64,000 nt of DNA from Amphibalanus amphitrite. Lineage: Eukaryota > Arthropoda > Thecostraca > Balanomorpha > Balanidae. Where the stretch lies: NCBI RefSeq assembly GCF_019059575.1, contig NW_024881963.1, positions 310,001 through 374,000 of the forward strand, in the 5' to 3' direction. The notes below the pieces were generated by a model. The model was given only the letters and a program-made list of their open reading frames with translations, was not told the DNA's origin and did no database searches. The position numbers and the translations under genes are program-made. How positions within the stretch are numbered: position 1 is the stretch's first letter; each line of letters opens with the position of its first letter. Below, piece by piece: positions 1 to 10,686 of the stretch.

Positions 1-692
1 CTTTAGAGGTACTTGTGTAGGCCCTCATAATTGGGGGTGTGGGGCCCTACGAGACGCCGGTGAAAGCCCTCACGGTCGCTGTTATTGGGGCCCTCAGAGA
101 AAATTGTGTGGGGCTATCATAGGCGGGTGTGAGGCCACTAGAGTCGGTCCCTAATAGGCCGGTAAGGGCCCTTAGAGGCCAGCAAAGGCCCTCAGAAGTC
201 AGCGTAGGGGCTTTATGGAGATCTCAGTGTGGCTACTTAGGGACTCATAAAATGCCCTTACGAGCCCTGTTCGGCCCTTCTGAGTCGAAATATAACCAGA
301 AATATGACCAGTAAACCATCAGCGGCCATTTGCCGCCACAGGGCCCCTCGTGCCCGTGTGTGGGCCCTTCTAGGCCGGTTTGGGGCCTCAGAGGCACCGG
401 TGAGGGCCCTCACAGTCGCCCTTATGGGGCCCTCAGAGATATTGGTGTGGGACCATCTGAGACAGGTGTGGGGCCTCTAGAGCTGGTCCCTAATAGGCCA
501 GTAAGGGACTTCAGGCCCGCAATGGCCCTGAGGCCGGTAGAGACCGCCGAGGGCCCCTCAGAGGCCGCCAAGGTGCCCCCAGAAGCCGGCGTGGGCTCTT
601 ATGGAGATATTAGTGTGGCTACTTACGGGCCCGTGAGGTGCTCTTACGAGCCCTGTGGGGCCCGTCTGAGTCGAAATATGGTCAGTGTGGAG
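1..692. repeat. Degenerate GGGCCC-rich minisatellite, left block
   Basis: Short units around GGGCCCTCAGAGGCC recur with variation. A larger repeat seems present: the phrase GCCACAGGGCCCCTCG occurs near 333 and again near 2590 and, altered, near 3010. Once the nested element is removed the spacing is roughly 380-420 bp. Open frames across the block are by-products of the repeat and not genes. Confidence 0.7.
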
Positions 693-2564
693 CAGGCATC
701 GGTAAAATCCTTTTTGAAAGGATTGCATTCCCAATCCACATTCCTAGTGCCGAAGTGGATTGCATTCCTACCCGCAATCCCCTTTTTTCACTTGGATTGT
801 GATCAAATCCGCAATCCTTTTTTGCAATCCTGTTGTATTATTATGTGCACTAGTAGATCTGGGGAGGGAGGGGGGCATAGGGCCATGCCTCCGTCCCCAA
901 ATCACCCATTTCTAGTACCTAGTCTTGCAAGTACTTCCTATCTAAGGCACAGGTATTTTATGGGAAATATTTTTTGCCTCAAACACCCCCACATTTAAAC
1001 CTCTACCCAACCAGTGTTTTATATTTTCAAAACTCGCCCTCAAATACGTAATTTTGCCCTTCCTATGTAGTTCATCAGCGTATATTATTTTGAGCGTTAA
1101 AATTAAAAGCGTTTAAATTATTTCAAGTTTCGATGTAAAGCCCTTGATAGCAAAGTACATTAACCCGCGCCCTGATGGGGGGGCCATTTTGGCCCCCCCC
1201 CTGTGGTTTTTCTTAAATAGCGCAAAAACGGCGGCGCGCAGCGCCGCCAAATTTTGGGTACCTTACCGGGCATCAATTTGACACCTTCACACAAAATTTC
1301 AAGTCACAGGTCACCTCAGGTCAGGAGTTATTGAGGTCAAACTGAGGTCATGTTCGAGTAAAAATGAGCAAAAAACATGACATCTTGAAACGCTCACCAA
1401 TTCTACAGTTAACAAGCAATTTTAAAGTTCTTTATTTGGTTGTGTAGAGAAAAGACGGCGCTACAAAACTGCTATCTCGGATTTTCGAAATTTTGGGATT
1501 TTTACCACCAAAAATCAAAAAAATTGATTTTTTTAGAAAAACTCAAAAAATTTCCATAAATTTTTCGAATTTCGAAAAAACCGGAATATATGTGATAGTC
1601 CCTGCGCTCTTCGATATACATACCAAATCTTAGATCGATACCTCTTTTTTTGGCCAAGTTATAGCGAAAAAACTGTTAAAAATTGATGACGTCAAAATTT
1701 TGAACTCAATTTTTAGCAATTCTAGACCTCGTAGCGCAAAACGGAGACCACCATTGAACTCCCCGTGACGAGCTGCATCGAATCGATACCCATTTTATGC
1801 AAAAATATCAACTTTGAAATTTGACCTAATTTGACCTGACCTTGACCTGACCTTGACCTGACCTTGACCAAAACGTGACCTAAGCTGGCCCTAAAGTCTG
1901 TCTGATCCACATAATCGCATTTGTCATGTAAAATGGACCATAAAACATGTATCACACGACACTTTCATATTGTGACCCCCCAGTGACCTGACCCCTGTGA
2001 CCTGACCTGGTATCAGTGACCTCAAATAGCAAAATATGTGTTTGAAGATCATTTCCCCATCGATGATTTTCAATGAAATGCATTTTACTCGATTTTACAA
2101 CGCATTTCTTGAAATGCCTGTAAACGGTGAAAATTCGACCTTTGACCTGACCTGTGACGTCATCGGTTTGACCGAGGTCAATGAAATCGGGTCACAAGGT
2201 AGTTCCCCGTTGGGGCTATCCAACACCGTTTACCGCTTGTCGCTATGTTGCGTGGTTCTCGAGATCTGAGGGGGGGGCCAAAATGCCCCCCCCCCCCCCC
2301 ATCAGACCGCGTTGCTCGGCAGACCCCATCTGGGCGCGGGTTAAGCCGATGAAGCCAATCTCATAATTTTCAATCGCAACAAACCATTTCAAAGCACTAA
2401 TCAAACACAATCCGGATTGGATTGCAAAAATTGGAAGTATGATGCAATCCAATCCGCAATCAAATCCTGTTTTTTGGAATGGATTTCAAATCCAGGTGCA
2501 ATCCACCAAAAAGGAATGCAATCAGGATTTTGCAATCCTGCAATCACAATCCTACCGATGCCTG
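693..2564. mobile_element. Non-autonomous hAT-like element, TSD gtgtggag, carrying a nested TTAA element
   Basis: The ends are CAGGCATCGGTA (693) and TACCGATGCCTG (to 2564), perfect inverted repeats of each other. They are flanked by an exact 8-bp direct repeat gtgtggag at 685-692 and 2565-2572, the duplication size of hAT elements. Without the nested element at 1160-2344 it is about 690 bp. Both arms (about 705-840 and 2405-2550) are rich in GGATTG/CAATCC motifs in both orientations. No transposase frame is seen. It sits inside the GGGCCC repeat of the outer element. Confidence 0.8.
1160..2344. mobile_element. TTAA-flanked hairpin element, copy 1
   Basis: It is bounded by TTAA on both sides. 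The ends read TTAACCCGCGCC and, reversed from the right, TTAACCCGCGCCCAGATGG. Just inside each end is a G-run/C-run hairpin with core CCATTTTGG on the left and CCAAAATG on the right. The body (about 1800-2020 and 2140-2200) is crowded with TGACCT hexamers. The segment about 1565-1830 is nearly the same as 17465-17730 in copy 4. No coding frame is seen. TTAA duplication with CCC-starting ends is the piggyBac pattern, so this is probably a non-autonomous relative. Confidence 0.75.
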
Positions 2565-2572
2565 GTGTGGAG

Positions 2573-3052
2573 TCTAGCGGCCAACTGGCGCCACAGGGCC
2601 CCTCGGGCCCGTGTGGGGGACCTTCGAGACCGTTGTGGGCCCTTAGAGGCGCTGGTGAGGGCCCTCACAGTCGCTGTTATGGGCACTCAGAGACATTGGT
2701 GTAGGGCTATTACAGGTGGGCCCATAGAGCTGGCCCCTCATGGACCGGTAAGGACTCCCAGAGGCCGGCAAGCGGCCCTCATGCCGGTAAGGGGTACTCA
2801 TAGGCCGGTAAGGGCCCTCAGAAGCCGCCAAGGGGCCCTCAGAGGCCGCCAAGGGGCCCTCAGAGGCCGCCAAGGGGCCCTCAAAGGCCGGCAAGGGGCC
2901 CGATGGGGATCCTCGTTTGGCTACTAAGGGGCCCATGAGGTGCTCTTGTAAGCTCTGTGGGGCCCTTCTGGGTCTAAATTTGGCCGGTATGGACACTCAA
3001 CGGCCAGTTGGCGCCGCAGGGCTCCTCGGGCCCGAGGGGCCTTCTTGACCCG
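2573..3052. repeat. GGGCCC-rich minisatellite, right block
   Basis: Continuation of the left block beyond the nested hAT element. Near 2815-2900 a unit of about 21 bp (GGGGCCCTCAGAGGCCGCCAA) recurs at least four times almost unchanged. No gene. Confidence 0.7.
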
Positions 3053-3730
3053 ATGGGGGGGGGGGGGAGGGGCGCACGTGCCCCCCGTGGCTACGCCACT
3101 GCCTACCTTGCCTATATGGGAGAACCGCCCGTGGGATTACCCCCGGGCACGGGCGTATTTGGAAAATCCGACCTCGACGAGCGTCTGTAGTAGAAAACCA
3201 CTACTTTGGTAGGGGAAACTACTGCTGTCTGCTACCATTTGCACTGCATGTGTCGCTACAGTTGCGACATCTATGGACATTGGACAGCACATACATAGGA
3301 TAAACATAATATAGGTAGTAGGTACATATAACTACTTAAGGTGCAACTGGTCTGGAAGGTCGTAACGTGATGTAAGTAGTAACGGCAGCGTTCCGCGTCG
3401 CTATTTTTTAACTTTAAGAACTTGGGTCTGAAATTTTAACAGCATGTGCGGAAAATATGTAAGCTTTCTTATAAATTTAGTCCACTGCTGCGGGCCTCTT
3501 GAATGGTAGGATTCACAAGGAGCTAAGCAGATCTTGTTGCGTTGGCCGGCCCCTGCCCTCCATCTTCCGATCGCGCAATTCTGGATATATGACAGAATTT
3601 AGAGTCCGAAGTCGTACGCACCTAGCCGCGCACGGCCGGTCCCCTCACTGTCTTAATTAGCTCAGGCTACGGCCTGCCACCAACCGCAACCATACCTGTC
3701 AGGAGGCTCATAAACATCGAGTGCCCCTGG

Positions 3731-3816
3731 CGCTTCAAACCCGGACTGTTATGTTATCCGGGACGCGAGATCTCACCTCGCGGAGTCCAACGCTCTACCG
3801 ACTGAGCTACGGGACC
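3731..3816 (-). pseudogene. tRNA-derived sequence (tRNA pseudogene or SINE head)
   Basis: Read on the minus strand it begins GGTCCCGTAGCTCAGTCGG, with a perfect A-box (TAGCTCAGTCGG), and further on has GGGTTTGAAGC, a worn B-box. The anticodon region is expanded with a CGCGAGGTGAGATCTCGCG hairpin, and the 3' end does not pair with the 5' acceptor strand. It is therefore not a working tRNA gene. A SINE head is the likely alternative. Confidence 0.45.
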
Positions 3817-4629
3817 GGCTCAGTCGGTTCCGGAAGTTGAGGTTAACGAAGTTAAAATTGTCACTTCACCAGGTCAGTCCAGCGGACTTCACCTCGAAAA
3901 AAAAACTTAAAATGTCCGGCTCATAGCTACACCGACGGCACGATGGCATTGAAACGTTCAGCGATTGATATGAATAATGTTAGGAATTGGTCTGCAAAAT
4001 ATATTATTTCTTTAGTTTAGCACTTTCAGGCACTTGGTATTCCTCATTTATCACTCATGGGGTCACTGGCGGGCTCCTGGGGGCCTACACCATTCTCTGG
4101 GAGCCCTAGGCGGGCTCCTTTGGGTCTTTCCAGTTGACTAGAAAGGGCTTCACGCGTGACTCAACTTCTGAGTTATTAAACTGCAGCTACAATGGTCTCT
4201 GAGGAGTGAGGAGTCCCACCTGTCTATTTTTTTTGTAAAAATCATTTCATTAATTTTTGTCTTGCATGATAGGCACTTTGAGAAAGGTATCCTCAAATCG
4301 TCAACTCGATGAATTGATAAAAATCACTAACATCTCAGGAGGCACACTGCTAAATGCTAATACCAATGCATGCGATATATACCTATAGGCAAGAGGCATG
4401 TCTTTTGTGGCAATATATTGGACCTTTCTCCTCCCCCCCCCCCCCACCGCTCAGCAACTTTGATTGCCGGGGATCGGGCCGGCCATGAGTGACCCATGCA
4501 GTGGCGTATCTAGGATTTCTCTCAGGGGGGGGGGGGGGGGTCCGCAGTCAAAAGGGCCCTTGACTGACTGGGTTGAAAGGGCCCTTAAGTGGCAAAAGGG
4601 CCCTTGTAGCCTGAGTTGAAAGGGCGTTC

Positions 4630-4945
4630 AACCCGCGTCCCGTGGGGTGGGGGGAGGCGAAACGGCCCCCTGTCCTCTTCCGTAGCTATCTCCTAAATGA
4701 CTGCAGATATCCCCACCAAACTTTCAGGACCTCTACGGGCATCCATTTTACACATTGTGACCATTGTTTTTTCCAGAGGCTATGATAAATTGGCCGCAAA
4801 TGACGTCATGTTCTGCCATTTTCGACCCAAAAAAGGTTTCGCAGGAAGAGCTGTCAGCCCTACAGAGCTGTAGAAACATAAAAATGTTCCGAGATAACAG
4901 GTGTACAATTAACAGGCCTAGGTCAAATCTGAGCACAGTTTAGCC
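4630..4945. mobile_element. TTAA hairpin element, left-end fragment
   Basis: It begins AACCCGCGTCCCGTGGGG after TTC rather than a full TTAA, with a G-rich/C-rich hairpin at 4640-4668. The next 250 bp closely resemble copy 4 (17150-17350), including GGCTATGATA, AATGACGTCA and a shared AAAAGGTTTCGC. The right half is missing. Beyond it, two copies of GGTCAAATCTGAGCACA (4922 and 4985) match the interior of copy 3. Confidence 0.55.
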
Positions 4946-5355
4946 CCGCCTTGGGTTGGGCCCAGGCTGGAGCGTTGACCCTAGGTCAAATCTGAGCACA
5001 AATTACAGAAAGAGTGTCAAAAGAGTTTTGTTTGTTTCGTTGGGCTATACCCTTTCGGTCTGACCAGACCATTTCAGGGCCGGAACGATGATAGGAATTG
5101 AGGGAGACATTGGTCTGGGCGGGCACCTTGGTGAGTCACCGGGGCTGAGCCTGTCCAACAGGACAGGCCGACCAGCCCCCCAAGTGCTCACCGCACCCGG
5201 TTACGAATGTGCTTCCTTAGGAGCTGCAGTGCGCTCCAATGGGAGCCGCCCGCATGGTATAAAGTTGCCCGTCCAGGTCCAGCCTGGATCATGGGTTGCG
5301 GCATGGAGGAGAAGGATTTGAATGTCCTGAGGATGGAAACGGCGAAACGGACCTG

Positions 5356-6525
5356 TTAACCCGCGCCGGGCCGAGGGGTGTTTGAACACCCCCCTGCGGT
5401 TTTTCGCAGATATCTCAAAAACGGCGGCGCCGAGCGCCGCCGTTTTTGGCACACCTGTTTGTGCATCTTTTCCGCACATGTTGTAAAAATTTCAGACCCA
5501 GGTCGCCTTAGGTCAGGTCACCAGGTCACGCCAAGTGACCTCACCTCAGAAAAAATAAGAATGCTCGTCATAGCTACACCGATTGATCGATTGCCTTGAA
5601 ACTTTCAGCGATTGATAAGAGCAACATTATCTATAAAATGTTTATCTCGAAATTTTGATATCGGTGACCTAAGGTCAGGTGAACATCGCGGCCTCTCCAT
5701 TACCTATCAGTCAATGGGAGAAAATTGAAAAGCGTCTGTTTTGCACGAACGCTATTCTAGACACTCTCTAACATCGAGATGTAAGTAAAATTGGCACACT
5801 GAATCGGAAAATGGCAACTGTGACCCCTCGTTATGTCCCCGAGGTCACCTCAGGTCACGAACAGAATCTAACAGTTTTTCGCCAATAACTTCTGATAGAG
5901 GCGTGCTAGAGCGCTGAAAACGCCTTAGATGTGTTCGACTCGACGTTGCGGATCGACTGATATGCAACATGACCTTTTCCGGTCAGGTCATGACCTTGAC
6001 CTGAGGTCAAATTTTCAAGTTGACCTTTCAAGGTCCAATTATAGTTCATTCGACGCGTCTCGACGAGAGGAACACGATGCTGGCAAAATTAATGTCATGA
6101 CTCTTTTGAGTCAAAAGTTATTGCCGAAAAAAACGTTTTTCGTAAAAACGGCTATTTTTGGAGTGTTTGCCCTCTGGAGGCTAAACCGTTGACCTGAGGT
6201 CAAATCTGAGAACATTACTCAGAAAGGTCTGTAAAAGTGCTATTGAATGCCCTTTTCTCTGGCGCTGTAGCTCTATCGGTTCCCGAGATAGTCGTTGGCA
6301 GTTTCCAAAATGTTGAAATAGTCAACATTTTACCTTTGGTGACCCCTGGTGACCTGACCCAAAAAATGACCTTAGTGTTTTCGTCCTTATTTTGGACGTT
6401 CTTTCGATTGCCGCTTTTCGCGTGTCGCTACGTGGCCCAGGAGCCGAGTTAGAAGGGGGGGTGTTCAGACACCCCCCGTTCCGGCCCGGCGCGGAATCTC
6501 AGAGCACCGGCCCGGCGCGGGTTAA
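5356..6525. mobile_element. TTAA-flanked hairpin element, copy 3
   Basis: TTAA stands at both ends (5356-5359 and 6522-6525), with termini TTAACCCGCGCCGGGCC and the inverse on the right. The left hairpin core is GTGTTTGAACAC between G4 and C6 (5374-5395). The right core GTGTTCAGACAC lies between G and C runs (about 6454-6478). TGACCT/AGGTCA hexamers are frequent (5505-5535, 5665-5690, 5840-5855, 5975-6030, 6188-6200, 6340-6375). No coding frame is seen. It lies inside the hAT-like element 4499-9884. Confidence 0.75.
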
Positions 6526-6756
6526 AAGAGCTATTAACTACGCTTTTCCCCGGCACGGCATTCATTTCCGAGTGATGCGGTGGTTTGTTGAAAATTGTCG
6601 AAATTGGACCAGAAAATTGGCGAAATTTAGCCTTGGATGACCTATGTGAACTGACCTTTGACCTGATCTAAAAAGTGACCAGAGTAATTTCGTCATTATT
6701 GTTTGCGTCCTTTCGAACGCTGCCTTTGGCGTGCTGGTACGTGGCTCAGAAGCCGA
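6526..6756. mobile_element. Right-end fragment of a TTAA hairpin element, interrupted by a hAT insertion
   Basis: The last 70 bp (TACGTGGCTCAGAAGCCGAG) repeat the right end of copy 3 (TACGTGGCCCAGGAGCCGAG, about 6430). The sequence resumes after the 400-bp element at 7173-7195 with a G-rich/C-poor remnant of the terminal hairpin. The left part and the terminal TTAA are not recognised. Confidence 0.4.
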
Positions 6757-6764
6757 GTTAGAAG

Positions 6765-7164
6765 CAGGGGTGTGGAGCCGGAGCTGGAGCCGGAGCCGCC
6801 GGAGCCGGCATATTTTGCCCGGAGCCGGAGCCGGAGCCGGAGCCGTCCAAAAAGGCGGCGACTCCGGCTGCTTTTTTGAAGAGGAAAAAATTATTGACCT
6901 ACATAGTTCGGTTTGACAGTACAAGGCAGTAAAACATGTGGTATTCAAAATAGCCTTGTTATGCAAATACAGAAGCAACGTGAACCAATCCTTCATCTTT
7001 TCTCTTCCACCCGTATTTAATTGTATAGAGGATGTACTGAGTATTGGAGCCGGAGCCGCCGGAGCCGGACCATTTTACTCGGAGCCGGAGCCGGAGCCGA
7101 ATCCGATTTTTTCTCCAGAGCTGGAGCCGGAGACGTCTGAAATTTCCACGGCTCCGCATCCCTG
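6765..7164. mobile_element. 400-bp hAT-like MITE with GGAGCC hexamer arms, TSD gttagaag
   Basis: The ends CAGGGGTGTGGAGCCG and CGGCTCCGCATCCCTG are inverted repeats (14 of 16). Exact 8-bp direct repeats gttagaag lie at 6757-6764 and 7165-7172. Both arms carry runs of GGAGCC (6770-6845 and 7046-7130), so the single strand can fold through microsatellite pairing. No coding capacity. Confidence 0.85.
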
Positions 7165-7309
7165 GTTAGAAGGACCCTGGCCGGCCGAGTGGGAGGGTGG
7201 GTGCCACCACATCGTTTTTTTTTGCGATAGTTCGGAACACGTCGGCAACAGACAGCCAAAACTGGGCATAGCTACCTGACCTTTGATGCAAACCGGGCCT
7301 TGTGACACC

Positions 7310-9745
7310 TGCATTTTCAAGGGGGCCTCTGGTCGTCTTAAGGACCCTCTGTTACCCTCAGAGGGACCCTCTGATAGCCTCTGCAGACCATCACTGGCCT
7401 CAAAGGGCACTCTAGTGGCCTCCATGGCCCTTCTGGGTACCTGAAAGGGCCCTTTGTTTTCTCTCCAGGGTCCCTTGTTTACCTCAAAAGGTCCTCTTTT
7501 ACTTCAGATGGCCGTATGTTTGTCTAATACATGAGGCCCCTGGTGGCCTGAGAGGCCCTGTTTGTGTCCCAAAGGGCCCTTTGTTGACCTCTTAAGGCCC
7601 CTAGTTGGCCTAAAAAGTCCTCTGATTGTCCTAAAGGGCCCTCTGTTCCCCTCAGAGGGCCAGTCTTTTCCTCAGAGAGCCTGCTGACCTCATAGAGCCC
7701 ATAGTGGCCTGACATAGCCTTCATATCACCTCAGAGGGCCCTCTGGTGTAAGGCTCAAGTGACCTTCTCAGAGGGCTCCGGCTGCCCTGTGACTGACAGT
7801 TGTCCACTCTTATCCCCCTTTTGGGTGACCTATTTCCCCCTCTGACACCCAAGCCAAAATACAATTTTGGGACACTGACTCCGAGGGCCAGTTGATTTTC
7901 AGAGGGCCCTCTTTGAAGTGGATGCGAGGACCCGCTATTCGTCTTAGAGGGCCCTCTGGTGGCTTCAGACTTCAGAGGACCCTATTTTGGTATCAGCGGG
8001 CGCCTCTCTGTGGCATCAGAGGGCCCTCAGAGGCCTCAAATGGCCCTATTACATCTCAGAGAGCTGTCTTTGAACTCAGAGTGATCTTTTTTACTTCTTT
8101 GTGGTGTCTAAGGGGCCCTCTGGCCTTTGTTCGCCTCAAGGGGCCTCAAGGGGTCCTCCGATGACTTCCAAGGACCCTCTTTGATCTCAGAGGGCCTGAT
8201 GACCTCATAGGGCTCATGGTGGTCTGACATAGCATCATATCACCTCAGAAGGCCCTCCAGTGGCCTGAGAGGGCACTTTGCGGCCTTTGAAGGCCCTCCA
8301 TTCGCCTTAGAGGGCCCTCTTTGATCTCTTTGATCTCTTCGATCTCAGAGGGCCCTCTTTGAGGTGGCTGTGAGGGCCCTTTGTTCACCTCAGAGGGCCC
8401 TCTGGTGACCTCCAGGGACCATATTTGATCTAAGAGGGCCGTCTGGTGGCCTCATAGGATACCTTGTGGCCTGAAATTGACCCTCGTACCTCAGAGGCCC
8501 TTCTGTTCGTCTTAACAGGCCCTCTGCTGGTCTTAGCGGACCCTTTGTGTGCCTGGGAGGGCCCCGGAGTACCTGAGAGGGCCCTCTGTGTGTTTGAGAG
8601 GGCCCTCTGTGTGCCTGAGGGGGCCCTATGTGTACCTTAGAGGGTCCTCTGTGTGGCTGAGAGGGCCCTCTGTGTGTCTCAGAGGACCATATGTGTACCT
8701 GAGAGACTGAGAGGGCCCTCTGTGTGTCTGAGAGGGCCCTTTGTGTGTCTCAGAGGGCCTTTGTGTGCCTGAGAGGGCCTCCTGTGTGCCTGAGAGGGCC
8801 CTCTGTGTGTTTGAGAGGGCCCTCTATGTGCCTGAAAGGGCCCTCTGTGTACCTGAGAGGGCCCTCCGTGTGTTTTAGAGGGCCCTCTGTGTGCCTGAAA
8901 GGGCCCTCTGTGTACCTGAGAGGGCCCTCTGTTTGCCTGAGAGGGCCCTCTGTTTGCCTGAGAGGGCCCTCTGTTTGCCTGAGAGGGCCCTCTGTGTGCC
9001 TGAGGGGGCCCTATGTGTGCCTGAGAGGGCCCTCTGTGTACCTGAGAGGGCCCTCTGTGTGTCTCAGAGGACCATATGTGTACCTGAGAGGGCCCTCTGT
9101 GTGCCTGAGGGGCCCTATGTGTGCCTGAGAGGGCCCTCTGTGAGCCTGAGAGGGCCCTCTGTGTGCCTGATAGGGCCCTCTGTGTACCGGAGAGGGCCCT
9201 CTGAGTGCCTGAGAGGGCCCTCTGGGCTCTGGCCCCCGTTCGTCTCAGAGGGTCCCTTTATTCGCCCCTTCAGAGGGCCCTCTGTTTGCCTCAAAGGGCC
9301 CTCTGTTTGCCTAAAAGGACCCCCTATTCGCCTCAGAGGGACCTGTGGTGACCACAGGGGGCTCTATTGTTGCATTGTAGGGCCCTCTGTTGCCTCCGAG
9401 GGCCCTTTTTTATCTCAGAGGGCCCTCTTTGAGCTCAGAGGGCTCTTTTCGACCTCTTCGAGATGTCTGAGAGGGCCCTCGGGCCTGAGAGGGCCCTCTG
9501 AGTGCTTGGGAGGGCCCTCTGAGAGCCTGAGAGGGCCCTCTGAGTGCCTGAGAGGGCCCTCTGAGTACCTGAGAGGGCCCTCTGAGTGCCTGAGAGGGCC
9601 CTCTGTGTGTCTGAGAGGGCCCTCTGTGTGCCTGAGAAGGTCCTGTTCGTTGTAAAGGGCCCTTAATTTACTCTACAAGGTCCCTCGTTGGCCTAAAGGG
9701 GTCCTCTGATAGTCCTAAAAGGGTCCCTTAAAATGTAATTGATAC
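7310..9745. repeat. Long GGGCCC palindrome minisatellite array
   Basis: Degenerate units around AGAGGGCCCTCT fill 7310-8560. From about 8560 to 9640 the array is regular, with a 21-bp unit (CTGAGAGGGCCCTCTGTGTGC) repeated several dozen times. Because 21 is a multiple of three, long frames encoding a seven-residue repeat (LRGPSVC) are open; they have no gene features and are artefacts of the array. Each unit contains a perfect 12-bp palindrome. The array is the interior of the hAT-like element 4499-9884. Confidence 0.9.
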
Positions 9746-10156
9746 TTTTCATTATGTAAAAAAAAATGTAAGTGGTGAAAAGGGCCCTCAAAGTTTTCAA
9801 TTTTTTTTCGAGTAAAAAAAAATTTTTTTTTTGCTCCAGGGAGGATCCTAGGACCCCCAGGATCCCCCCTTGGATACGCCACTGGACCCATGACATGAGT
9901 CCCCCCACCCCCAAACCGAAAGTCCGGATGGATCCACCCTGGTGCTCTAGCTAATCGCTAACTAGAATTGGCGCACACAGATGTCGCAGTAAGCAGTTTA
10001 TAAGGGGTTTATTTGCATAGATGTCGCGACTATAGCGACACATGCAGTGCAAATGGTAGCAGACAGCAGTAGTTTCCCCTACGAAAGTGGTGGTTTTCTA
10101 CCACAGATGCTCGTCGAGGTCGGAATTTCCAAATACGCCGGGCGCGGCCGGGTTAA

Positions 10157-10553
10157 GCTTCGGATTTAAAATCGCTAGATCTGCGCTGACGTCACAAAGT
10201 CAGAGGGGGATTCAAATGTATTACTTATTAGCCCCTCTGAATCCAAGTGCTGCAACTTTGAAGTTCAATATCTTCTATTTCAGGCATTTCTCGATGTTGA
10301 GAGTGCTGAAAGTCGAAACCGGTGCTTGTGGGCTAGGGGCCAGGGACCCCAATTTGGCTATCTCAACTCAAATCCAATTTTAAGATGGGATGATTATTTT
10401 AACAAATTTCGCAAAGGCTTAGACATAGGTACATAGAGCAATCATCCGAGGGTGTAGCTACGTAGTATGTTGCACACAGATTCCAAAACTCTTACCAAAA
10501 TTTTGTAAAAAAGAAAAAATAACAAAAGCAAGTAATTCATATGCATCTAAACA
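10157..10553. repeat. Intergenic repeat fragment downstream of HAUS1
   Basis: No gene is seen. The segment 10343-10400 (GGGACCCCAATTTGGCTATC and neighbours) recurs inverted at about 13507-13556, so both are fragments of the same dispersed repeat in opposite orientation. Confidence 0.4.
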
Positions 10554-10559
10554 TTTATT
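10554..10559 (-). other. Polyadenylation signal AATAAA for HAUS1
   Basis: TTTATT on the plus strand reads AATAAA on the minus strand, about 130 nt past the HAUS1 stop codon, a normal distance for a short 3' UTR. Confidence 0.6.
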
Positions 10560-10686
10560 TTGTTACAAACAGCGAGCGCACATTATTGAAGTGTTACATT
10601 GGCGGAGTGAGCGACCAACGATGAACTTTCGGCCTTGAATAACTGCCTAAAAACAAAGCCGGAAAACGCTATAAGGACCGTCGTGC

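Larger units (their letters stand above)
1..3101. mobile_element. Right part of a hAT-like element with GGGCCC minisatellite interior
   Basis: The right terminus reads GTGGCTACGCCACTG and ends at 3101. Reversed, it starts CAGTGGCGTA, the same terminus as the complete element at 4499-9884. The interior on both sides of a nested insertion (693-2564) is made of GGGCCC/GGCCC-rich degenerate repeats, again like 4499-9884. A G-run (about 3054-3067) lies just inside the terminus, as it does inside the left end at 4525-4540. The left end would lie upstream of the window, so no target duplication can be checked here. No transposase is visible. Inference: non-autonomous hAT relative. Confidence 0.5.
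4499..9884. mobile_element. hAT-like element, 5.4 kb, TSD gacccatg, with minisatellite interior and nested insertions
   Basis: The left end is CAGTGGCGTATCTAGG (4499) and the right end TTGGATACGCCACTG (to 9884), inverted repeats of each other. Exact 8-bp direct repeats gacccatg flank them at 4491-4498 and 9885-9892. The interior holds AAGGGCCCTT palindromes near the left end, fragments of TTAA hairpin elements (4630 on), a complete one (5356-6525), a 400-bp hAT element (6765-7164), and a 2.4-kb array of GGGCCC units (7310-9745). No transposase is visible, so it must have moved with enzymes from elsewhere. Confidence 0.8.
3137..10156. mobile_element. Outer TTAA-type element with long terminal inverted repeats, split by a 5.4-kb insertion
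   Basis: About 140 bp at 3137-3277 are repeated in inverse orientation at about 10015-10156, including GGCGTATTTGGAAA, the stretch TCCGACCTCGACGAGC, and TTTGCACTGCATGTGTCGCT. The right end is GGGTTAA; the left reads TTACCCCCGGGC, so the left TTAA appears mutated by one base. Removing the hAT-like element at 4499-9884 with one 8-bp duplication leaves about 1.6 kb. The part 3280-4490 holds a tRNA-like sequence but no gene I can support. Confidence 0.5.

Noticed and set aside
8560-9640. Regular short repeats considered as a CRISPR array
   Set aside because: The units are contiguous with no unique spacers and lie in animal DNA; this is a minisatellite.
8724-9655. Long frames with a seven-residue repeat (LRGPSVC)
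   Set aside because: They are translations of the 21-bp GGGCCC minisatellite; there is no start context, splice site or domain.
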